Assembly (NCBI GenBank): GCA_965277435.1
Contig: OZ255821.1
Span: 5,394,001-5,458,000, forward strand
Length of the DNA: 64,000 nucleotides
From: Bog-105 sp965277435
GTDB taxonomy: Bacteria; Acidobacteriota; Terriglobia; Bryobacterales; Bryobacteraceae
Direction: 5' to 3'
Numbering within the stretch: position 1 is the stretch's first letter; the number at the start of each line of letters is the position of its first letter. The translations under genes were made by a program, and so were the position numbers. The notes below the pieces were generated by a model, which had not been told where the DNA came from, did not search any database, and worked only from the letters and a program-made list of their open reading frames with translations. This document shows positions 51,640 to 60,038 of the stretch, one piece after another.

Positions 51640-51777
51640 GTGCAGAGGATTAACCTTCCTCCCGATTTCGACGTGCGCGATTTCGACCTCGCGCCGGACG
51701 GCCATGAAGTCGTCCTCGAGCGAACGGAGGAGCGCTCGGATGTAGCGCTGGTGGATCTCCTGCCGAAATTCCGTTAA
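51640..51777 (+). pseudogene. C-terminal remnant of a WD40/TolB-like beta-propeller protein
   Basis: 46 codons ending at TAA 51775-51777: FDVRDFDLAPDGHEVVLERTEERSDVALVDL. This is the last blade found at the C-terminus of acidobacterial proteins with TolB/WD40-like repeats, often fused to Ser/Thr kinases. Nothing upstream encodes the rest; the preceding 40 bp belong to another gene end. A tail left by deletion. Confidence 0.6.
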
Positions 51778-51818
51778 GACGGTTCGCGGTCACCGAGGGG
51801 CAGGTCACTAGTGCGGTG

Positions 51819-51848
51819 ACAGGCGAAAACGCCTGTTCCACAACAGGC
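51819..51848 (+). repeat. Three-arm palindromic element upstream of dapB
   Basis: ACAGGCG (51819-51825) pairs with CGCCTGT (51830-51836) around AAAA; GCCTGTT (51831-51837) pairs with AACAGGC (51842-51848) around CCAC. The middle arm can join only one partner at a time. No T-run follows. It may be a REP-like repeat or a switch in the dapB leader, 53 bp before its start. Confidence 0.45.
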
Positions 51849-51900
51849 CAGGAGCGGTCTTTGGATTTGAGTCCTTTTACTATGGGAATGACCCACGCTT

Positions 51901-52575
51901 ATGGCCCAACAGCTTACTCTGATCGGCTACGGCAAGATGAACCGCCTCATCGACCAGCTATCGCCGGAGTACGATTTCGAAGTCGTCCAACGCCTGACCA
52001 CCGGCAACCATCAGGAGTCATTGAAGACCTCTGATGTGGCCATCGAGTTTACCCATCCCGCCAGCGCTCCGGCCAACATCAGGCGGCTCGCCGAAGCAAA
52101 GATTCCAGCGGTCTGCGGTACGACCGGCTGGTTCGAAACCCTGCCGCAAATTTCCGCTTTCGTCAATGAACACCAAAGCGCGCTCGTCTGGAGCCCTAAC
52201 TTTTCGGTCGGTGTAGCAGTCTTGCGGCGTTTGGCGGGGTTAGCGGCCGACCTGCTGAAGGACGAATCGGAATACGGCGCGTGGGCTTGGGAAATTCATC
52301 ACGACACCAAGAAAGACGCGCCTTCCGGTACGCTTCAGCAGCTTGTCGAGGCGATGCGACAGAACGGCTATCAGCGCCCAATCGATAGCAGTTCCAGCCG
52401 GGCCGGAAAGCATCCCGGCACCCACGAAATCGGCTTTGATTCTGCTGCCGACACGATCACGCTCCGTCACGCCGCCCGCAGCCGCGAGGGCTTTGCCCGT
52501 GGCGCTCTCAAGTCGGCTCGCTGGCTTCTCGGTCGTAAGGGCGTTTATACGTTTGAAGATGTTCTGGGCTTTTGA
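51901..52575 (+). CDS. dapB: 4-Hydroxy-tetrahydrodipicolinate reductase
   Basis: 224 residues. The substrate-binding/catalytic block EIHHDTKKDAPSGT with its His-His and Lys residues, EFTHPASAPANI and VCGTTGW are typical; the end FARGALKSARWL is normal. The nucleotide loop reads GYGKMN where most have GxGxMG. It reduces HTPA in the DAP/lysine pathway. dapA, asd and lysC are not adjacent. Confidence 0.92.
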   Translation: MAQQLTLIGYGKMNRLIDQLSPEYDFEVVQRLTTGNHQESLKTSDVAIEFTHPASAPANIRRLAEAKIPAVCGTTGWFETLPQISAFVNEHQSALVWSPNFSVGVAVLRRLAGLAADLLKDESEYGAWAWEIHHDTKKDAPSGTLQQLVEAMRQNGYQRPIDSSSSRAGKHPGTHEIGFDSAADTITLRHAARSREGFARGALKSARWLLGRKGVYTFEDVLGF

Positions 52576-52612
52576 GCAGAACGGAGCAAGGTTGTGGCTT
52601 TGAGCCGAAAGA

Positions 52613-52634
52613 ATGCCGCCAGGAATGGCGGCAT
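52613..52634. terminator. Hairpin between dapB and glycosyltransferase gene
   Basis: ATGCCGCC-N6-GGCGGCAT, perfect 8-bp stem, in the space between two convergent genes (dapB ends 52575, GT gene ends 52728). On the minus strand it is followed by TCTTTC. A weak T-tract makes it a possible bidirectional terminator. Confidence 0.45.
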
Positions 52635-52727
52635 AGCAGGCCTGGAGGCACGCTCCACCCATGGCAGTGAAGACTCCTGGAAAAAGTAAGTGGGATTTGG
52701 CCGAGGGACGACCACGATGCTCTGCAT

Positions 52728-53972
52728 TTATTTTTGATCGGCATGACGGCGGCGAGCTTGCTGAATGAAATCGGATAACTTGGCGGCCTGTTGGGGAGCT
52801 CCGAATTCCGACTCAAACCAGGCGTTGGGGGGCGTATCAGGAGCACGGAGCTGAAAAAAGTCGAGCATGGCTTCGTCGAACTCGGGCCCTTCGGAGGACG
52901 TGTAGACGCAGCGATAGGGCACTCCACTTCTTTTAAGGATTTTTTCCACGGGCGAGACGCGGGGAATGTAGGCGAGAATAGGACGCCCGATCTGCAAATA
53001 TTCGTAGAGTTTGCCGGGCACCTGCAGGCTGGCGGTCTCCCATTGAAGCAGCAGCAAGCCGCGAGCGGTCTGCATGATGTGATGCGCGGCTTGCTGCGGT
53101 ACGCGGTCGGTCTCTACTTTGATCCAACCTTCCCGTTCGGCTTGCGCGAGGAAATCGGGGTCAGGCAGGGAGCCCTCGACCACCGGGCCGGCCAGATGTA
53201 CTTGAAAACTGTTGGAGTCCAGACGGCCCGCGTCGATAAGACGCCGGAGCGAATGCAAGAGGGGAGTGGCGCTGCGGCCGCCATAGAGTTCACCGACGTG
53301 CGCGTAGACTCGCCGGTTCGAATTTGTCACAGGCAGAGGAAGCAAGCGCTGCTCGGGGTCGAATCCATTCCAGAGTAATTCGACACGGTTGGCAATATCG
53401 GGGTAGACCGTTTTAAAGTATTCCTGCGCAGCATCGGTGTTGGCAATGATTACGTCCGCGGATCGCATAAGGATGCGCTCGAGTTTCCGATAGAGATCTT
53501 TGGTGAAGCGGTTGATGCGGCTGTAGATCGGGTTATGCGCGAGAGGGTCGCGGAAGTCGGCTACCCACGGCAAATTGCGCTGGCGGGAGAGCCAGTATCC
53601 GGCCAAAAGTACGCCAACCGGGGGGAACGTAGAGAAGACAGTGATGCGGGAATCAGGATGCTGATCGATAAAGCGGGACGCAGCGCGATAGGCATGCACG
53701 GACCATTGCGAGCCGACTACGCCGGGGAGCAGAAACTTACGAATGGCGCGCTCGATTTGCCAACCGACGCCACTGCGAGCATTCGTGACGAAGGGGTCGT
53801 GAACCTGCTCACCCTGGATGCCTGGTAACTGTGAGATGTCAGCGGCCGTGATGACATGGCAGCGGTAACCCAGGCGGGAAAGATATTTGTAAAAACGAAA
53901 AGGCCGGAGGGCTCCGATGACGTTTTCTGGTGGGAAATGGTAAGCAAAGAAAACAATAAGGTCTTCGGACAT
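52728..53972 (-). CDS. GT4-family glycosyltransferase
   Basis: 414 residues of GT-B fold. FFAYHFPPENVIGALRPFRFYKYL at the start and the C-terminal donor site block SLQVPGKLYEYLQIGRPILAYI are those of WbuB-like GT4 enzymes. It is the last gene of a leftward cluster with wecB and two further GT4 genes, so it adds a sugar to a surface polysaccharide or O-antigen. Confidence 0.87.
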   Translation of the reverse strand: MSEDLIVFFAYHFPPENVIGALRPFRFYKYLSRLGYRCHVITAADISQLPGIQGEQVHDPFVTNARSGVGWQIERAIRKFLLPGVVGSQWSVHAYRAASRFIDQHPDSRITVFSTFPPVGVLLAGYWLSRQRNLPWVADFRDPLAHNPIYSRINRFTKDLYRKLERILMRSADVIIANTDAAQEYFKTVYPDIANRVELLWNGFDPEQRLLPLPVTNSNRRVYAHVGELYGGRSATPLLHSLRRLIDAGRLDSNSFQVHLAGPVVEGSLPDPDFLAQAEREGWIKVETDRVPQQAAHHIMQTARGLLLLQWETASLQVPGKLYEYLQIGRPILAYIPRVSPVEKILKRSGVPYRCVYTSSEGPEFDEAMLDFFQLRAPDTPPNAWFESEFGAPQQAAKLSDFIQQARRRHADQK

Positions 53973-55082
53973 TTAGCTTGCAAGAGCCACCGGGCGCGGC
54001 GCGTAGAAACGCTGGATTGCTGCGAGACTGCGCTCGCCGGCTTTACCATCCCAGAAAGGCGGAACAGAACCGGACTTGGGTGAATTTTTCAAGGCATGCC
54101 AGCACTTCAGAATCGACTCTGTGCTCGTGCCCACTAGCGTATTGGTTCCGTACTCGATTGTAGCGGGTCGTTCCGTGTTCTCGCGCAGGGTCAGGCAGGT
54201 AACTCCAAGAACCGTAGACTCCTCCTGAATGCCGCCGGAGTCGGTGAGGATCACGGCAGCCTTCGCCTGCAGGTGAAGGAAGTCGAAGTAGCTGAGCGGA
54301 TCGAGAAAATGGATGCGAGCGGTACATTGGGTCGCCATAGCTTCGAGACGGGCGCGGGTCCTAGGGTGGACGGGCCAGTAGAGCGGCAGGTCTTGAGAGA
54401 TCACGTTGAGCGCTGCAAAGATTTGTTGAAGCCGGGCGGGTTCGTCGACATTGGCTGGCCGGTGCAGGGTGATCAACCCGTAGCAATTGCCGGCGATTTG
54501 AAGGCGCAGGTGAATGTCGGATTTAAGAGCGTCGTCCCGGTGCCGGAGCAAGGAATCGACCATCAGATTGCCCACGAAGGAAATCTGCCTTTCGTGCTTT
54601 CCTTCGGTCAACAGATTCCGGCGACCGCTCTCTTCGGTGACCAGCAGGAGGTCAGAAATGGCATCGGTGACCACGCGATTGATTTCTTCGGGCATGGTGC
54701 GATCGAAGCTGCGCAGGCCCGCTTCGGCATGAATGACGGGTATCTGCAATTTGGAAGCGACAAGAGCGCCGGCGACAGTCGAGTTCACGTCGCCGACGAC
54801 GATGACGCCGTCAACGTCTTCCTCGATCAGCACTGGTTCGAGGCGGCGCATGACCTCCGCGGTCTGCTGGGCATGGCTGCCGGAGCCAACTTGCAAGTGA
54901 TGTTGCGGAGGAGGGATCTGCAGATCGCGTAAGAAGCTGCCCGACATGCTGTCGTCGTAATGCTGGCCCGTATGAATCAGGATGGTTTCGAAATCCGGGT
55001 CCTGCGAGATAGCGGCCATCAATGGCGCAACTTTCATAAAATTCGGTCGGGCCCCGGCTAACATGGCGAGACGTATGCTCAC
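53973..55082 (-). CDS. wecB: UDP-N-acetylglucosamine 2-epimerase
   Basis: 369 residues. GARPNFMKVAPLM, HTGQHYDDSMSG, VHGD-type VVGDVNSTVAGAL, HAEAGLRSFDRTMPEEINR, and TDSGGIQEE match WecB. It makes UDP-ManNAc, a precursor for enterobacterial-common-antigen-like or capsular sugars. Directly adjacent to the GT4 genes on both sides. Confidence 0.94.
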   Translation of the reverse strand: MSIRLAMLAGARPNFMKVAPLMAAISQDPDFETILIHTGQHYDDSMSGSFLRDLQIPPPQHHLQVGSGSHAQQTAEVMRRLEPVLIEEDVDGVIVVGDVNSTVAGALVASKLQIPVIHAEAGLRSFDRTMPEEINRVVTDAISDLLLVTEESGRRNLLTEGKHERQISFVGNLMVDSLLRHRDDALKSDIHLRLQIAGNCYGLITLHRPANVDEPARLQQIFAALNVISQDLPLYWPVHPRTRARLEAMATQCTARIHFLDPLSYFDFLHLQAKAAVILTDSGGIQEESTVLGVTCLTLRENTERPATIEYGTNTLVGTSTESILKCWHALKNSPKSGSVPPFWDGKAGERSLAAIQRFYAPRPVALAS

Positions 55083-56227
55083 TGGATCTTCCCCTTCTTC
55101 TGTACTGATTCCTGGTAAATACGGCTCATGCGGTCGAGCGCCAAGTTCATGCTAAGGTCATGAGCGGCAAACGCCGCTGCTTTACGAGCTAGCTGGAGAC
55201 GCAATTCCTTGTCTCCCGCGAGTAAGGCAAGTTTTTGGGAGAGTTCTGCGACGTTGCCGCTTTCAAATAAAAGTCCGCGCTGTCCGTCCTCGATGAGCTC
55301 GGGCGTTCCGCCGACGCGCGACCCGACGGGACAGCAGCCGCAAGCCATGGCCTCTAGGATGGAGTTGGAAAAGGCTTCAGACGAAGAGCAGGAGACGAAG
55401 ATGTCCATAGCGCGCAGGTAAGGCGCAACAGCTTCGACAGCAGGCTGGAAAATACAGTGCTGTGCGATGCCCATCTCGGTCGCTTTCGCCTGCAGCTTCG
55501 GGAGCTCAGGTCCACCTCCGACGATGAGCAGTTTCGTACCCGGGTGGGAGCGGCACACGGGCGCAAAGGCTTCGACCAGCATGTCCATGCGCTTTTCGGG
55601 ACGCAACACGCAGACCGAGCCGATGACCAGAGTGGCATTAAGAACCGGTTCGGGTTTCGGCGCAGAGGCAGGAAAGAATTCGGTGGTGTCGACGCCGTTG
55701 TAAGAGAGGATGGTGCGCTCGGTGGGCAGATGATAATCGTTGACCATGTGACGCCGCATGGCTTCGCAATTGACTACGACCGCGTCGACAAAGCGATCGC
55801 TAAAGACAACCTGCTTGCGCGTTCTGGCGTCGAAGAGATCGCGATGGCCGAGAGTGCTGGAGAAGACGACGGGCGTATGCAGCAGGCGGGCGAGTGGAGC
55901 GGCAAAGGCGGCGGTGGCGTCAAAAGCATGCACTACCTGAATACGATGTGCGCGCAGGTAACGGGCGAAAGTCCAGGCGGAGCCAAGGATGCGCGGTGAG
56001 CCGAAGCTCGAGATTTCGAGATCTAGGATGGGTACGCCGGCGCGAGACACTTCGTCGTAACGCAGACCGCCACCCTGGTAGACGGCGACGTGCGGGCTAA
56101 TGCGAGAGCGGTTCAAACCGACCGCCAGTTTGGTGACGTCGCGTTCAATGCCGCCCCAATCGAGCTTGCGCACGAAGAGCAGGACGGGGATAGGCGAGTC
56201 GACGCCCTTCGATGACAGGACGCTCAT
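55079..56227 (-). CDS. GT4-family glycosyltransferase
   Basis: 382 residues. The N-terminal GT4 domain (VRKLDWGGIERDVTKLAVGL) contacts the acceptor; the donor domain has VGGGPELPKLQ and the EX7E-type motif in VSCSSSEAFSNSILEAMACGCCPV. Overlaps its neighbours by 4 bp each, so co-translated within the polysaccharide cluster. Confidence 0.9.
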   Translation of the reverse strand: MSVLSSKGVDSPIPVLLFVRKLDWGGIERDVTKLAVGLNRSRISPHVAVYQGGGLRYDEVSRAGVPILDLEISSFGSPRILGSAWTFARYLRAHRIQVVHAFDATAAFAAPLARLLHTPVVFSSTLGHRDLFDARTRKQVVFSDRFVDAVVVNCEAMRRHMVNDYHLPTERTILSYNGVDTTEFFPASAPKPEPVLNATLVIGSVCVLRPEKRMDMLVEAFAPVCRSHPGTKLLIVGGGPELPKLQAKATEMGIAQHCIFQPAVEAVAPYLRAMDIFVSCSSSEAFSNSILEAMACGCCPVGSRVGGTPELIEDGQRGLLFESGNVAELSQKLALLAGDKELRLQLARKAAAFAAHDLSMNLALDRMSRIYQESVQKKGKIQ

Positions 56228-57411
56228 GAGGCTGCCGAAACTCCGACCTGCCTGGAAGCGCGGGCAGCAATCACCGCCTGATAGCTCGCGAGCACGCGCT
56301 GGTTGTAAAGAGAAGGGCTGAAGTGATCGCGGACGCGTAGGAACGCTGCTTCGGCTATACGAGCGGCGCGGCGTCTGTCCTGAAGCAAGGCCGCGATTGC
56401 ATCCGCCAGCGGCTCCGGCGAGGCCGGGGACACCAGCAGAGCTGACTCGTCGTGTGTCACCGCTTCTGGTATGCCGCCTACGTTGGTGGTAACTACCGGC
56501 ACGTGCGCTGCCATGCTTTCGAGCAAAACCATGGGCGAACCTTCCGAAAGCGAAGGCAGGACAAACAGATCAGCCATCTGAAATAGTGGCCGCACGTCGC
56601 TTTGGTGGCCGATCAACTGGACGAAATTTTCGACCCCGGCGGCCTTGATTTGCGCGGCCAGTTTCGCTTCGAGCAGGCCGCTGCCAGCGATCAGAATTTT
56701 GCAAGCGGGGGCGTTCCGGTTCTGTTTCAGGCGAGCCGCCGCGTCGATCAGGAAACGATGGCCTTTTTCGGGAGACAAGCGGCCAATACTTAAGACGAGC
56801 GCTTCGTCCGCGGATACCCCAAAACGGGCTCGCCCAGCGCGGACCTCGGCTTCATCCCGCTCGATGAAATCGGTCGCGATTCCGTTGGGTATGACGGATA
56901 TCTTCTCGCGCGGAACACCACGTTGGCGAAGTTGATTAGCGAAGGCTTCGCAGACGGTAACGACGCGATCACAGGCCCGCAGAGAGAAGCGATCCAGCTG
57001 GTTGTAAAGCCGCATTTTGAGATCTTCGGCGGTGTATCCGTGGTGGAACGCGATCCATCCAAAGTCTCGCGGTCGCAAGAGAGAGACCAAGAAGTGAGAC
57101 TTGACGCTATTTGTCTGAACGATATCGGGCCGGTATTGTGCGCATAAACGCCTCAAGTGCGTAATGGCGGTGCGGTCGAAGCGGCCCGCCTCGGGTACGG
57201 TTTCAAGCGGAATGCCTGCTTGGGCGGCAGCTGCGATAAACGCATTTCGAGATGGCGCACCGGTACTGGATTCGCCGGCACGCACGAATGTCACCAGTGT
57301 CAATTCGACGGAATCACGGCAATCGCGTGCAAAATTCAGGAGGATTTTGGCGGGCGCGGTTACAACCTGGGCCTCGACTAGCGCCAGTACTTTGAGCTTA
57401 CGGGAGTTCAA
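56224..57411 (-). CDS. GT4-family glycosyltransferase
   Basis: 395 residues. SIGRLSPEKGHRFLIDAAARL and LPSLSEGSPMVLLESMAAHVPVV are the donor-binding blocks. The N-terminal VTAPAKILLNFAR segment is GT4-like. First gene of the leftward polysaccharide unit; 180 bp separate it from the divergent flippase gene, the likely promoter region for both. Confidence 0.9.
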   Translation of the reverse strand: MNSRKLKVLALVEAQVVTAPAKILLNFARDCRDSVELTLVTFVRAGESSTGAPSRNAFIAAAAQAGIPLETVPEAGRFDRTAITHLRRLCAQYRPDIVQTNSVKSHFLVSLLRPRDFGWIAFHHGYTAEDLKMRLYNQLDRFSLRACDRVVTVCEAFANQLRQRGVPREKISVIPNGIATDFIERDEAEVRAGRARFGVSADEALVLSIGRLSPEKGHRFLIDAAARLKQNRNAPACKILIAGSGLLEAKLAAQIKAAGVENFVQLIGHQSDVRPLFQMADLFVLPSLSEGSPMVLLESMAAHVPVVTTNVGGIPEAVTHDESALLVSPASPEPLADAIAALLQDRRRAARIAEAAFLRVRDHFSPSLYNQRVLASYQAVIAARASRQVGVSAAS

Positions 57412-57590
57412 AACGAGCGATACTTGCCTATGGAAAAAGGCCTTCTGGTATGCGGCTTGGTATCAAATCCGCGCGTTGTTAGCGGGTGGTAGCAAATCGG
57501 CATCCGGTGTCGCCATCTGGCTGCCGCGAGAAAATCAGCTGCCGCTACACTAGTGTACTGTAACCCGTTAATCCTCTCTTTTTCAGATAA

Positions 57591-59147
57591 ATGGCAACTA
57601 CCGAGACGCCAAATCCCGAACGTACTTTGACCCAGCGAGCCGTTGCCGGTACCGCCTGGTCGAGCCTTTCGACAGCCGGGCGGCAGATTCTTTCGATCGC
57701 GTCGGTATCGACCGTTGCCCGGTTGTTGGGACCGAGCGCTTACGGCGTGATGGGGATGGCCAACCTCTTCATGTTGTTCATCCTGAACTTCCGCGACCTG
57801 GGTACCGGTTCCGCGATTGTGCAGCGTCCGGCTGTCACCGATCGGCTGCTCTCCAGCTTGTTCTGGTTGAATTTCTTTCTGGGACTCACGCTCGCGTTGC
57901 TGCTTTGCGCCGCGAGTCCTCTGGCGGCGCGCTTCTTTAATACGCCGGAGTTGATACCGATCCTGTGCACTCTTTCGATCTCATTCTGGTTCATGTCTTG
58001 CGGCATCGTGCATAGCTCGCTGATCATCCGGGAGATGCGCTTCCGCGCCTTGGCGTCCGCTGATTTGAGCGCCGGCTTATTTGCTTACCTGGTAGCGCTC
58101 ACGTTCGCTTATAAGGGATACGGCGTCTGGAGCCTAGTGTTTGCCAACATCGCAACTTCCCTGGTCGCCACCACCGGCTATTGGATCGGTTCGAAATGGC
58201 GGCCGAGCCTGGTATTCGATTGGGGAGAAGTTCGCTCAATCGCGCATTACAGCCTGAATCTCTCGGGATTCGGATTAGTCAATTTCTTTTCCCGTAATGC
58301 GGACAATATAATCGTCGGCAAACTTTTAGGGAAGGCCCCTTTGGGAGATTACGGAATGGCGTACAACCTGATGCTGACGCCAATTCAAAATATCAGTTCG
58401 GTAATCGCTCAGGCCACTTTTCCTGCTTTTGCCAGAATTCAGAACGACAACGAGCGATTTCGTAAGGCTTATACCCGCAGCTGTATGCTGATCGCGCTGA
58501 TCAGCTTTCCGGTGATGGCGGGCTTGGGCGTGATTGCAGATCCGTTGATCCGAACCGTGCTGGGTGTGAAGTGGATCGGGGCCATTCGCATTTTTCAGGT
58601 GCTGGCACCGGTGGGGCTGGTGCAATCGGTGCAGACTACCGTATCGGCGATTTACCAATCGAAAGCGCGCACAGACTTGATGTTTCGTCTTGGCATCATT
58701 TTCGGTTGCATCCTGGTCGTTGCATTTCTGCTGGGGATTCACTTCGGAATTTTTGGAGTGGCTGTCGCTTACTGCATTACGTACCTGGGGGCGACGATGA
58801 TTCCGGGATTTATCGTGCCATTTCGGCTCATCGAGCTGAAGCTAACCGATTTTGCCCGGGCTCTGCTGCCGCAGATTCTGATCACCGGACTGATGGCGTT
58901 GGTTTGCTGGCTCTGGTTGAGACTTCTGCCGGCGCTCGGGATACAGATTCCCTGGATTTTATTGACGTCGACAATCATCTTGGGAGCTGCCGTATATGTG
59001 CTGGCTATGATTACGCTGTGGCCTCGGGTAATGCAGCACCTGGAGGCGGCGCTCGGAGGCGCTGACCGGCCAATGATCGCGCAGATTCTGGCTCGGACCA
59101 AGATCATCAGTTTGGGTGGGCGCGGGGTCCGGTCCGGAAGACTGTAG
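57591..59147 (+). CDS. Wzx-like polysaccharide flippase (MOP superfamily)
   Basis: 518 residues with 12-14 predicted membrane helices. AVAGTAWSSLSTAGRQILSIASVSTVARLLGPSAYGVMGMANLFM and the fold fit Polysacc_synt/MATE-like flippases. It moves lipid-linked oligosaccharide across the inner membrane, and pairs with the divergent glycosyltransferase genes. Specificity unknown. Confidence 0.9.
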   Translation: MATTETPNPERTLTQRAVAGTAWSSLSTAGRQILSIASVSTVARLLGPSAYGVMGMANLFMLFILNFRDLGTGSAIVQRPAVTDRLLSSLFWLNFFLGLTLALLLCAASPLAARFFNTPELIPILCTLSISFWFMSCGIVHSSLIIREMRFRALASADLSAGLFAYLVALTFAYKGYGVWSLVFANIATSLVATTGYWIGSKWRPSLVFDWGEVRSIAHYSLNLSGFGLVNFFSRNADNIIVGKLLGKAPLGDYGMAYNLMLTPIQNISSVIAQATFPAFARIQNDNERFRKAYTRSCMLIALISFPVMAGLGVIADPLIRTVLGVKWIGAIRIFQVLAPVGLVQSVQTTVSAIYQSKARTDLMFRLGIIFGCILVVAFLLGIHFGIFGVAVAYCITYLGATMIPGFIVPFRLIELKLTDFARALLPQILITGLMALVCWLWLRLLPALGIQIPWILLTSTIILGAAVYVLAMITLWPRVMQHLEAALGGADRPMIAQILARTKIISLGGRGVRSGRL

Positions 59148-59274
59148 GCTGCACGATTCGGAACGACGAGAGAATATGGATTCGACATCGTCACGGCAGA
59201 TGTTGACGACTGTGCCCTCTTGGCTGAGCAACCTGTCACACCCTTTTTGTATCTGGTTATGCGCACAACTTGTA

Positions 59275-59280
59275 TATACT
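59275..59280 (+). promoter_or_regulatory. Candidate -10 element of brnT
   Basis: TATACT, 6 bp before the CTG at 59287 where the conserved part of BrnT begins. No good -35 is visible. Transcription would start at or next to the CTG. Confidence 0.35.
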
Positions 59281-59286
59281 TAAGGC

Positions 59287-59556
59287 CTGGAATTCGACTG
59301 GGACGACGATAACGTAGAGCACCTTTTGCGACACCGCGTTACTCCCGTCGAAGTCGAGGAGGTGTTTTATCGAAATCCCGTAGCCCGGTCCGATGAATCG
59401 GCGCAAGGCGAAGAACGATTTCTGGCGTACGGAATAACGGGCGAGGGGCGCTTAGTGACGGTGGTCTATACGGAGCGCGACCGGAAGGTGCGCCCCATCA
59501 CAGGTTGGGACATGACCAGACCGGAGAAAAGAGAGTATGAAAAGCAAATCCTCTAA
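59287..59556 (+). CDS. brnT: BrnT-family toxin
   Basis: About 89 residues. LEFDWDDDNVEHLLRHRVTPVEVEEVF is the typical N-terminus and the end TVVYTERDRKVRPITGWDMTRPEKREYE has the RIIxxR-like catalytic region of BrnT ribonucleases. The first conserved residues are preceded by TAA, so only CTG 59287 could start a full domain; the first standard start, TTG 59326, would remove 13 conserved residues. The gene end overlaps brnA by 20 bp. Confidence 0.75.
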   Translation: MEFDWDDDNVEHLLRHRVTPVEVEEVFYRNPVARSDESAQGEERFLAYGITGEGRLVTVVYTERDRKVRPITGWDMTRPEKREYEKQIL

Positions 59557-59962
59557 GGACTTTGAGATGCCGAAATTCCAGAGCGAAGGGGAAGAGGCCG
59601 ACTGGTGGACGAGCCCTGCCGGAAAACGGTACTCGGCCAGCAAACTGAAAGAGGCTGTGCGGAAAGGCGTGATCAGAACCGAATCGCGAGACTTTGAAGA
59701 GGTCAAAGGACTGATGAAGCAAGACGGCGGGCGGGCCGTGTTGGTAAAGAACGGCCTGAATGTGAAGCCCACCGACCCGGCCGTCTTAGCAAAACTAATC
59801 GCCCGCGTGAAAGAGAAGCAAACGCTCGCGATTTCGCTCCGCATCCCAGTGCCCGAAATCGAGGCAGCGAAGGCGATCGCGGCCGAAGCGGGCATCGGCT
59901 ATCAAACCGTCCTCAAAGAGGCGATCAGTAAGGGACTTAAGTATCTGCGCCGTGCAGGTTAG
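59537..59962 (+). CDS. brnA: BrnA/CopG-like antitoxin, long form
   Basis: 141 residues. MPKFQSEGEEADWW near the start and the C-terminal ribbon-helix-helix ISLRIPVPEIEAAKAIAAEAGIGYQTVLKEAI are antitoxin features. Usual BrnA proteins are about 80-100 residues; here some 45 residues (about 25-90) lie between the two parts. It should bind BrnT and repress the operon. Confidence 0.75.
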   Translation: MKSKSSKDFEMPKFQSEGEEADWWTSPAGKRYSASKLKEAVRKGVIRTESRDFEEVKGLMKQDGGRAVLVKNGLNVKPTDPAVLAKLIARVKEKQTLAISLRIPVPEIEAAKAIAAEAGIGYQTVLKEAISKGLKYLRRAG

Positions 59963-60038
59963 GCGATCCTATTTAAATTACCCGAAAGCTCTTCGAGAAT
60001 GATACAGTCCATTGAACTAAAAAGCGGCAGCCCCCAAC

